Shown here in pieces: positions 57,873 through 64,000 of a DNA stretch of 64,000 bases. The stretch is from Streptomyces sp. TG1A-60 (GTDB lineage: Bacteria; Actinomycetota; Actinomycetes; Streptomycetales; Streptomycetaceae). The notes under the pieces are model-generated. The model was not told the DNA's origin and ran no database searches. It saw only the letters and a list, made by a program, of their open reading frames with translations. Numbering within the stretch: position 1 is the first letter of the stretch; each line of letters opens with the position of its first letter. The translations under genes and the position numbers were made by a program. The DNA lies in NCBI RefSeq assembly GCF_037201975.1, contig NZ_CP147520.1, positions 1,674,001-1,738,000 of the forward strand, in the 5' to 3' direction.

Positions 57873-58829
57873 TTGCCCGCGGGAAGCTACAGCGTCGAGG
57901 CGCTGACCACCGAGGAGTTGGCGCCGCGCCGGCGCGCCGACTTCTGGACCGAGCAGATCGGCACGTACCAGTCCCGCATGGGCTTCCGGTACGCCCACTC
58001 GGACTCCTTCCGCGGCGAGGCCGTCCGGCAGCGCACCGACACGTACCAGTTGGTGAAGTACCTGTCGGACGAGATCGAGTACACGCGCACACCCCGCCAG
58101 GTGCGCCAGGACCCGGACGAGGACTACCGGCTGCTGCTGCCGGTGCGCGGCGAGGTCGTGCTGCGCCAGGACGGCGAGGAGGCCCGGCTGACCCCGGGCA
58201 CCGGCGCACTGGTCACGTTCGCGTCCCCCTTCCAGTGCTTTCAGGGCGACGCCCTCGACGCGTTCATCCTCACCATCCCGGCCCGTGAGGTGGACGGCCG
58301 GCTCAACAGCAGGTCACCGATCGCCTGCGGTCTGGACCTTTCCGCAGGCCTCGGCCGGATCGTCGGCTCGATGCTGACCGGCCTGCACGAGGAGCGGGAG
58401 CACCTCACCGAGCCGGATTTCAACGCCGTCGCCGACCGTGTCGTCGAGCTGGTCTGCATGCTCACCGTCGGCGACGACCGCCCCGACGCCCCGGGCCAGT
58501 TGGGCGAGGTGGAGTCGATGGTCCGCCGCTATGTCCGCGACCACGTGGCCGATCCGAACCTCACGGGTACGACGGTGGCGCGCGCCCTCGGCTGGTCGCT
58601 GCGCCAGATCCAGCTCGCGCTGCAGAAGGCCGGGACCACACCCCGCGAGCTGATCCGTGAGGAGCGGCTGCGCCTGGTCCGGGACCGCTTGTTGTGCGCG
58701 GAGTGCGAGCACATGACGATCACGGACCTCGCCCACTCCGTCGGCTTCTCCTCCGCGAGCGCCCTCAGCACCACCTTCCGGCGGCGCTACGGAGTCAGCC
58801 CACGGGAGATGCGCCAGAACACCCGTTGA
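57873..58829 (+). CDS. AraC-family regulator between the two conservons
   Basis: 318 residues. N-terminal half (residues 1-190) is the AraC_binding_2-type sensor domain, with LLLPVRGEVVLRQDGEEAR and the later FILTIPAREVD. The C-terminal two helix-turn-helix motifs are TVARALGWSLRQIQLALQ and DLAHSVGFSSASALSTTFRR, ending in RYGVSPREMRQ, as in XylS/AraC proteins. TTG start at 57873 with GGAGGA 6 bp upstream. Divergent from conservon 1, 620 bp before conservon 2, so it may control either. Ligand unknown. Confidence 0.87.
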   Translation: MPAGSYSVEALTTEELAPRRRADFWTEQIGTYQSRMGFRYAHSDSFRGEAVRQRTDTYQLVKYLSDEIEYTRTPRQVRQDPDEDYRLLLPVRGEVVLRQDGEEARLTPGTGALVTFASPFQCFQGDALDAFILTIPAREVDGRLNSRSPIACGLDLSAGLGRIVGSMLTGLHEEREHLTEPDFNAVADRVVELVCMLTVGDDRPDAPGQLGEVESMVRRYVRDHVADPNLTGTTVARALGWSLRQIQLALQKAGTTPRELIREERLRLVRDRLLCAECEHMTITDLAHSVGFSSASALSTTFRRRYGVSPREMRQNTR

Positions 58830-59448
58830 CTCGACTCCAGGCGGAACCAGCGGAGTTCCCGCAGGTCCGCAGCGCGACGGCACCCGGTGAACAGGCTCTC
58901 ACACCTCCGCCCTCCCCAGGCTCATTGAAGTCTAAAGCTTGGTCAAAGCATAACCGGAGCCGACCAGGCCGCCCCGCCCCCGCCGAGGTGAGCACCCCCT
59001 CCGCGAGCAGGCACACGCGGACTTTCCGACTCCCCGGTGTGAATGTTGCCGGGATTCGTCGTGCCCACTGTGTGTGACCGCGTTTACCCCGCGGCCGACG
59101 GTGCACGCGGTAACCCGGGTCGGCGGTGCGCCGGAAAGCGGCCGAGTGGCGCGAAACCTACGGCCGGCGCTTCGCCGGCCCGGACCCGGCCGTGGGCCGC
59201 CGTGACAGAACCCGCAGGTGGCCCACCGCTTGGCCGCCCCTCTTTCACACGTGGCACGGCGCCATGACCGAGGTGTGAAGAACTGTTGCGGCACCACGTC
59301 GCGAAGAGACGGTACAAAGGCCTCTCAAGCCCTTGCCGCACTGACGGCACTTCAGGTGACAGACCTCCCCTGGGCGTCTAGGACTGCTGGTCAGGTAGTT
59401 GACGTTCTTCGCTACTCTGTCGCGTACTGGCTGATCGAGAGGACTCCG
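58830..59448. other. Intergenic region upstream of conservon 2
   Basis: 619 bp without a supported gene. A TTGACG hexamer at 59399-59404 lies 45 bp before the cvnA2 start, with no clear -10 partner. A longer frame through 59218-59448 has no family likeness and is not counted as part of cvnA2. Confidence 0.45.
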
Positions 59449-61269
59449 ATGCCTGAACCCCCACCCTTCGCAACGACCCCGGATCACGGTCGGCCGGACA
59501 CGACGACTCCCCCTCCTCGCGCCCGGCACGGAAAGTCCGGTACCGCGGATGCCGCGGATGCCTCGGCGGGCCGGCCCCGGCTGACGCGGCTCGCCGTGCT
59601 CCCCGCGGCGTTCATGGCCGGAATATCCACCGCCGTCACGGGCACGGTCCTGCGACTGCAGGAAGGTACGGCCGACGCCGCCACCTGGGGTGTGCTGGCC
59701 GGCGGCGCGGTCCTCGGCTGCGGCTGCCTGGCCGGGGCCGTGATGGCGGCCAGGTCCCGGGCCAAGGCGGACGCCAAGCGCGCCGAGTCGCTGCGGCGGG
59801 CCATCACGACCGGCAACTGGGCGCTCGACGAGGACCTGACCAGGCTCAAGCGGGGCGAGCAGCTGCTCTCACGCGGGTTCGCCTACCAGGCGCCGCGCAC
59901 CGAAGACCCGTACCAGAAACTGGGGTACGAGGTCACGCAGGCCCAGCACCGGGCCCGCGAGGCGCTCGTCTGGGCGGCGAGTCACTTCCAGGCCACCTCC
60001 GACGACAACAGCGACAAGGTCGAGGTCTTCGTCAACCTGGCTCGCCGGCTGCAGTCGCTCGTCCACCGCACCATCCGTGAGCTGGACGATCTGGAGAACC
60101 AGGTCGAGGACCCGGACCTGCTCCGGCGCATCTTCGGCATCGACCATCTGGCCACCCGTATCCGGCGGCACGCGGAGAACCTCGCCGTGCTCGGCGGCGC
60201 GGTCTCCCGCCGCCAGTGGACCAATCCCGTGACGCTGACCGAGGTGCTGCGGTCCTCGATCGCCGAGGTCGAGCAGTATTCCCGCGTCAAGCTGGTGCCG
60301 CCGATCGAGGGCACGCTGCGCGGCCACGCGGTCGCCGACGTCATCCACCTGCTGGCCGAGCTCGTCGAGAACGCCACCATGTTCTCCCACCCGGACACCC
60401 AGATCCTGCTGCGCTCCCGGCGGGTGACCGCCGGCATCGCCATCGAGGTCGAGGACCGCGGCCTGGGCATACCGCAGGAGGACCAGGACCGGATCAACAC
60501 ACTGCTCGCCGACCCGGCCCGCATCGACGTCGCCAAGCTGCTCGCGGACGGCCGGATCGGTCTGTTCGTGGTCTCGTCCCTGGCCCGCCGGCACGGCATC
60601 GCGGTCGAACTGCGGGGCAACATCTACGGCGGTGTCCAGGCGATCCTGGTGCTGCCGCAGGGGCTGCTGGGCGACGAGGAGGGACAGGCGCCGGTCCAGG
60701 CACGGCTGGCCGCGCCCCAGCCGGCGCAGGTGCCCCCGCCCCAGCCCGCACAGGTGCCCCCGCCCCAGCCGGCGCAGGTGCCCGCGCCCCACCGCGCGCA
60801 GGGCTCCGTGCCCGCCTGGGAAGCCGCACCACGGTCCGCGCCGCCGGTTCCCCTGCCGTCCCAGGCGCACGCCGGCCATCCGGCGGGCGTACCGCAACGG
60901 CCGGCGCCCGCGCCCGCCCCGGTGGCCGCCCGGCACGAGCGGGCGCAGCCGGTCTCGGAGGTCAGGTCCGAGTACCGCCCCTCGGGCTACGAACGTCCCA
61001 CGGCCGCCCCGCACGGCTCCGGGCCCTCCGGCCGGCCGGTCCTGCCGAAGCGCCGCGCGATGGAGCACCTGGCACCCGAGCTCCGCAACGGGCCCGCCCC
61101 CCGTGCCGAGACCACTGAGCAGGACCTGAACTTCAGCCCCGGCCTCCTGGCCGGTATCAATCGAGGCTTCGGTCTCGCCGGCGCGACCTCCGACGCGATC
61201 CCCGTCGACGACACGCGCTGGGCCCCGCCCCGAACGCAAGGAGAAGAACCCCACCATGGTGAGCGATAG
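59449..61269 (+). CDS. cvnA: Conservon sensor-kinase-like ATPase CvnA, second operon
   Basis: 606 residues, longer than the first CvnA. Two hydrophobic segments near residues 48-90 (LTRLAVLPAAFMAGISTAV and GVLAGGAVLGCGCLAGAVM) place it in the membrane. A helical region with FGIDHLATRIRRHAENLAVL leads into the GHKL ATPase: N box HLLAELVENATMFSHPDTQI, G1 EVEDRGLGIPQEDQDR, G2 IGLFVVSSLARRHGI. A clear phospho-acceptor His domain is not evident. After residue 420 a disordered tail contains three 24-bp PAQVPPPQ repeats. ATG at 59449 with GAGAGGA upstream. Ends 14 bp inside cvnB2. Confidence 0.88.
   Translation: MPEPPPFATTPDHGRPDTTTPPPRARHGKSGTADAADASAGRPRLTRLAVLPAAFMAGISTAVTGTVLRLQEGTADAATWGVLAGGAVLGCGCLAGAVMAARSRAKADAKRAESLRRAITTGNWALDEDLTRLKRGEQLLSRGFAYQAPRTEDPYQKLGYEVTQAQHRAREALVWAASHFQATSDDNSDKVEVFVNLARRLQSLVHRTIRELDDLENQVEDPDLLRRIFGIDHLATRIRRHAENLAVLGGAVSRRQWTNPVTLTEVLRSSIAEVEQYSRVKLVPPIEGTLRGHAVADVIHLLAELVENATMFSHPDTQILLRSRRVTAGIAIEVEDRGLGIPQEDQDRINTLLADPARIDVAKLLADGRIGLFVVSSLARRHGIAVELRGNIYGGVQAILVLPQGLLGDEEGQAPVQARLAAPQPAQVPPPQPAQVPPPQPAQVPAPHRAQGSVPAWEAAPRSAPPVPLPSQAHAGHPAGVPQRPAPAPAPVAARHERAQPVSEVRSEYRPSGYERPTAAPHGSGPSGRPVLPKRRAMEHLAPELRNGPAPRAETTEQDLNFSPGLLAGINRGFGLAGATSDAIPVDDTRWAPPRTQGEEPHHGER
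60714..60785 (+). repeat. 24-bp tandem repeats in cvnA2 (PAQVPPPQ units)
   Basis: Three near-exact copies of a unit starting GCCCCAGCCGGCGCAGGTGC (60714, 60738, 60762) encode PQPAQVPP. They lie in the disordered C-terminal tail, an expected place for length variation. Confidence 0.85.
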
Positions 61270-61693
61270 CCACCCCACCGGGCAGAACATCGACTGGCTG
61301 CTGGAAAACCTCAAGAAGACCGTCCCCGGCACCCGGCAGGTGCTGCTGCTCTCCTCCGACGGGCTGAGCAAGGCACATGTGGACCTGGGCGGCGACGACG
61401 CCGACCGGCTGTCCGCCATCGCCTCCGGGCTCAACTCCCTGGGCCGCTCCTTCGGCCACGACCGGGTGCTGGGCAACGGCGGCACCGTCCGTCAGGTCAT
61501 CGTGGAACTGCACAACGGCATCCTCATCGTGGCCTCGGCCGGCCATGGCGCCGTGCTGGCGGTCACCGCGGACGCGTCGACGCACACCGAGACGCTCGGC
61601 TACGAGATGGGCATGCTGATCCGGGCCGTGCAGCCGTTCCTCGCCACACCGGCCCGCCGCCCGACCACCGCACCGTCCAGCGCGGGGATGTGA
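61256..61693 (+). CDS. cvnB: Conservon roadblock/LC7 protein CvnB, second operon
   Basis: 145 residues, roadblock/LC7 fold: NIDWLLENLKKTVPGTRQVL, LLSSDGLSKAHVDLGGDDAD and the strand GILIVASAGHGAVLAVTAD. Start overlaps cvnA2 by 14 bp; a 4-bp gap precedes cvnC2. Expected to control the adjacent GTPase. Confidence 0.9.
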   Translation: MVSDSHPTGQNIDWLLENLKKTVPGTRQVLLLSSDGLSKAHVDLGGDDADRLSAIASGLNSLGRSFGHDRVLGNGGTVRQVIVELHNGILIVASAGHGAVLAVTADASTHTETLGYEMGMLIRAVQPFLATPARRPTTAPSSAGM

Positions 61694-61697
61694 CGCG

Positions 61698-62066
61698 ATG
61701 ACGGACGAGATGTTCCTGGACGAGGAGGCCGGACGCTTAGTCAGGCCGTTCACCGTCAGCAACGGGCGCACTCGGCCCTCGACGCCGTTCGACCTGCTCA
61801 CCCTGGTGATGGCCACCGGCGTCCAGCCGATCACCGACCTCGGCCCCGACCACGACATGGTGCTCGGCCTGTGCGTCAGGCCGGTGCCGGTGGTCGAGGT
61901 GTCCGCCCGGATGAACCTGCCGGTCGCCGTCACCAAAGTCCTGTTGTCCGACCTAGTGCAGCACGAGGCGCTCACCGCACGGGCGCCCCGTGCCGTCGAG
62001 GCGGCCTCCGCCGCCAACCGAGAAGTTCTGGAGGCGGTGCTTGATGGCCTACGCGCACGGCTCTGA
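61698..62066 (+). CDS. cvnC: Conservon DUF742 protein CvnC, second operon
   Basis: 122 residues. RLVRPFTVSNGRTRPSTPFD and LLTLVMATGV followed by VVEVSARMNLPVAVTKVLLS (helix-turn-helix-like) and the family end EVLEAVLDGLRARL. Intact here, which provides the reference to repair the first operon's CvnC. Overlaps cvnD2 by 23 bp, the same overlap as in operon 1. Confidence 0.9.
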   Translation: MTDEMFLDEEAGRLVRPFTVSNGRTRPSTPFDLLTLVMATGVQPITDLGPDHDMVLGLCVRPVPVVEVSARMNLPVAVTKVLLSDLVQHEALTARAPRAVEAASAANREVLEAVLDGLRARL

Positions 62067-62646
62067 CCCTTTCCCGACCGCCCTGAAGATCCTCGTAGCG
62101 GGAGGGTTCGGGGTGGGCAAGACGACCTTCGTGGGGGCGGTCAGCGAGATCGCGCCACTGAGCACCGAGGAAGTCATCACCACGGCCAGTGTCCGTACCG
62201 ACAGCCTCGACGGGGTGGAGGAGAAGTCCACCACCACCGTGGCCATGGACTTCGGCCGCATCACCCTCGACTCGGACCATGTCCTGTACCTGTTCGGCAC
62301 ACCCGGACAGGAACGGTTCTGGTTCATGTGGGACGAACTGTCCGACGGGGCGCTGGGCGCGGTCGTACTCGCCGACACCCGTCGGCTCGACGCGTGCTTC
62401 CCCGCGGTGGACTTCTTCGAGGTGCGCGGAATCCCGTTCGTCGTCGGGGTGAACGAGTTCGACGGGGCGTACCAGTACTCCACCGAAGAGGTCCGCGACG
62501 CGATCGGTCTGAAGTCCAACGCGCCGATCGTGTTCTGCGACGCCCGGCACTGCAGCTCCGGTACGGGGGTGCTCGTCGAACTCGTGCAGCATCTGCTCGG
62601 CATGACACCCGGTGTGGCGACGCACCAGCCACCCGTGCTCCGCTGA
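62044..62646 (+). CDS. cvnD: Conservon GTPase CvnD, second operon
   Basis: 200 residues, same length as the first CvnD. P-loop GGFGVGKTTFVGAVSEI, STTTVAMDFGRIT, LYLFGTPGQERFWFMWDE (T-P-G-Q-E) and NEFDGA as G4. CDARHCSSGTGVL is the likely G5 block. Ras-like switch of the complex. ATG at 62044 overlaps cvnC2. A GAF protein follows after 37 bp and may be its effector or regulator. Confidence 0.9.
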   Translation: MAYAHGSDPFPTALKILVAGGFGVGKTTFVGAVSEIAPLSTEEVITTASVRTDSLDGVEEKSTTTVAMDFGRITLDSDHVLYLFGTPGQERFWFMWDELSDGALGAVVLADTRRLDACFPAVDFFEVRGIPFVVGVNEFDGAYQYSTEEVRDAIGLKSNAPIVFCDARHCSSGTGVLVELVQHLLGMTPGVATHQPPVLR

Positions 62647-62683
62647 CCCCTACTCGACCCGGCCGACCCCGAACGGAGTTCGC

Positions 62684-63268
62684 ATGAACACCCCCTATTC
62701 CTCCTATGAACCACCGCTCGACCGTCTGCTGCTGACCCCCGAGGACCCGGGCGGCCCGCAACGCGCCGCCCGGCTCGCACAGCTCGGGCTCGCGAACACC
62801 CCCCGGGCCGAGTTCGACGCGTTCGCGCGGCGGCTGGCGCTGGAGCTCGACGCGCCGTACGCGATGGTCAACTTCGTCGACGACAGGCGTCAGTTCTTCG
62901 CCGGGCTCTACACGCCCGACGCGGGGCCCGTGAACGTCGCCCAGGGGCACGCGAGCGAGACCTCGATGAGCCGGGAGATGCGCCTGGACCACGGCTTCTG
63001 CCCGCACACCGTCAAGCGGACCACGGCGCTGGTGCTCGACGACGTCTGTGACTACCCGCGGTTCGCGGGCAACCCGGTCGTGGACGAGATCGGCATCCGC
63101 TCGTACATGGGCGCGCCGTTGATCGACACGCTGGCGGGGATCAACCTCGGCACGATCTGCGTCGTCGACACCGACTCCCGGACGTGGGGACGTCAACGGC
63201 TGGAGATCATCAAGCACATGGCGCAGGAGATGTCCGACCAGATCCAGGTCATCGCCGGCGGCAACTGA
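62684..63268 (+). CDS. GAF domain protein downstream of conservon 2
   Basis: 194 residues, essentially one GAF domain (about residues 40-190). Landmarks: LDAPYAMVNFVDDRRQFFAG, HGFCPHTVKRTTALVLDDVC, GIRSYMGAPLIDTLAGINLG and TICVVDTDSRTWG, the standard GAF order. GAF domains bind small molecules such as cyclic nucleotides, heme or bilins; ligand unknown. Only 37 bp from cvnD2, so it is likely part of the operon, in place of the P450 of operon 1. No enzyme domain attached. Confidence 0.82.
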   Translation: MNTPYSSYEPPLDRLLLTPEDPGGPQRAARLAQLGLANTPRAEFDAFARRLALELDAPYAMVNFVDDRRQFFAGLYTPDAGPVNVAQGHASETSMSREMRLDHGFCPHTVKRTTALVLDDVCDYPRFAGNPVVDEIGIRSYMGAPLIDTLAGINLGTICVVDTDSRTWGRQRLEIIKHMAQEMSDQIQVIAGGN

Positions 63269-63341
63269 GTCCGACCGGGTGCCCTTCGCCGGTCCGGTGG
63301 GTCGAGGGGAAGCGGGCGGCCGGGCACCCGGCTCACGAAAG

Positions 63342-63367
63342 CCGCGGACACGACGTCGTGTCCGCGG
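63342..63367. terminator. Bidirectional terminator-like perfect palindrome
   Basis: A 26-bp perfect palindrome (arm CCGCGGACACGAC) between convergent genes: 74 bp after the GAF gene stop and 46 bp past the acyl-CoA dehydrogenase stop. No loop bases, so hairpin formation is through a few central pairs opening. Confidence 0.6.
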
Positions 63368-63412
63368 TTCCCTGCTTCACCGGCCCCGCCCGGCGGACGA
63401 GACCGGCGAGCC

Positions 63413-64000
63413 CTAGACCAGCTCGCCGACCGGGCTCAGCTCCGTCTCCCGCGACTCGAACCGCGGGCTACGGACCAGGTCGGCGAGACGTTCGGACCAC
63501 TGGCCCTTGTTCTCGCCGAGGGCGAACTCACCGAGTCTGAGGCCCTGGATCTCGGAGGTGCCGGCGGGTGCGTAGATGTGGAGGGCGTCGCGCAGATAGC
63601 GCTCCACCGGGCGGTCGGTGAACAGGCCGCAGGCCGCGTGCATCTTCATGGATGCCTGGGCCGACTCGATGGACGACTCGACGTTGAAGAGCTTGGCGGT
63701 CATGAGCTCCACGTCGCAGGGCCGGCCCTGGTCCAGCAGATGCGCCGCGAGGTAGGCGCTCTGCCGTGCGAGGGTGAGGCGCTGCAGCATCCGCCCCAGC
63801 TCGATCTTGACGTTGGGCAGGTGCCCCAACGACTTTCCGTAGCGCTGCACTTCGCCGCAGTACCGGGCGGTCTCCTCGAACACCGCCTGGTGGATGCCCA
63901 GGGACACCGCCGTCAGGTTGGGGCGGCCGTAGAGCACCGAGGAGGAGTAGGCGACGGCCAGGCCCTCGCCCTCCTCGCCGAGCCGGTTGGCGGCCGGCAC
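63413..64000 (-). CDS. Acyl-CoA dehydrogenase family protein, C-terminal part (cut by window edge)
   Basis: The 5' end lies beyond the window; 195 residues of the C-terminus are seen. They carry the dehydrogenase C-domain helices ARYCGEVQRYGKSLGHLPN and RQSAYLAAHLLDQGRPCDVE, and YAPAGTSEIQGLRLGEFALG (FAD-contact G-T-S/T-E-I block). The pattern GTSEIQGLRLGEFA is typical of dehydrogenases of the secondary-metabolism-associated kind. Substrate unknown. Convergent with the GAF gene. Confidence 0.85.
   Translation of the reverse strand: MPAANRLGEEGEGLAVAYSSSVLYGRPNLTAVSLGIHQAVFEETARYCGEVQRYGKSLGHLPNVKIELGRMLQRLTLARQSAYLAAHLLDQGRPCDVELMTAKLFNVESSIESAQASMKMHAACGLFTDRPVERYLRDALHIYAPAGTSEIQGLRLGEFALGENKGQWSERLADLVRSPRFESRETELSPVGELV

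Noticed and set aside
59218..59448. N-terminal extension of cvnA2
   Set aside because: No family likeness and the ATG at 59449 has a good ribosome site.

Overview
This window looks like a piece of a Streptomyces chromosome. Base composition is very GC-rich with GC-biased third positions, GTG and TTG starts are common, and many gene pairs overlap by ATGA or GTGA. It also carries Streptomyces hallmark loci: a two-domain geosmin synthase, two conservon (cvn) operons with a P450, an SSI-type protease inhibitor, the treY/treZ/glgX alpha-glucan genes and a cysteine-type leader peptide upstream of the sulfate assimilation operon. No rRNA, tRNA, CRISPR array or prophage was recognised.

Layout. 1-0.3 kb: decayed IS5-like transposase tail. 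0.6-3.2 kb: APC permease diverging from a homocysteine S-methyltransferase. 3.5-13.9 kb: LacI-family regulator with LacI-type operators, an LTA-synthase-like membrane phosphatase-fold enzyme, VOC protein, AraC regulator, YihY/BrkB membrane protein, AidB-like acyl-CoA dehydrogenase, a secreted protein and a GNAT. 13.9-23.7 kb: assimilatory sulfate reduction (leader peptide, sulfite reductase, zinc-ribbon protein, cysH, cysC, cysD, cysN), then a sulfonate/taurine-type ABC importer and a CbiX/SirB-like chelatase, closed by a perfect 24-bp terminator stem. 23.7-30.8 kb: housekeeping and orphan genes, including a CDP-alcohol phosphatidyltransferase, an OleD-type macrolide glycosyltransferase that lacks its N-terminal half, a DEDDh exonuclease and a HEPN-domain protein. 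31.1-40.5 kb: alpha-glucan/trehalose genes glgX, treY and treZ, interrupted by an SSI-like inhibitor translationally coupled to an M14 carboxypeptidase, plus a DUF1707-FHA gene. 41.9-49.6 kb: geosmin synthase, an ARMT1/DUF89 protein, an S8 subtilase, an LPMO (AA10) gene relic and a small secreted protein. 50.4-63.3 kb: DUF6230/DUF6114 pair, then two conservons on either side of an AraC-family regulator, with two P450s and a GAF protein. The right edge cuts an acyl-CoA dehydrogenase.

How the parts fit. The cys block would take sulfate to APS (CysD/CysN), optionally to PAPS (CysC), to sulfite (CysH, with the Cys pattern of an APS reductase) and to sulfide (siroheme sulfite reductase); the chelatase would supply siroheme and the ABC system sulfonates. 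GlgX debranches glycogen to maltodextrins that TreY and TreZ turn into trehalose. Each conservon encodes a sensor-kinase-like ATPase, a roadblock protein, a DUF742 protein and a Ras-like GTPase.

Most notable: four independent single-base frameshifts in otherwise perfect genes (two in glgX, one in treZ, one in a cvnC), all -1 and in or beside short G/C runs, which suggests sequencing error; an SSI-like inhibitor whose predicted P1 residue is Glu; a CYP157-like P450 with ExxW in place of ExxR; an exact 18-bp motif upstream of two genes at the conservon locus; and several gene relics (transposase, LPMO, macrolide glycosyltransferase, M14 peptidase).
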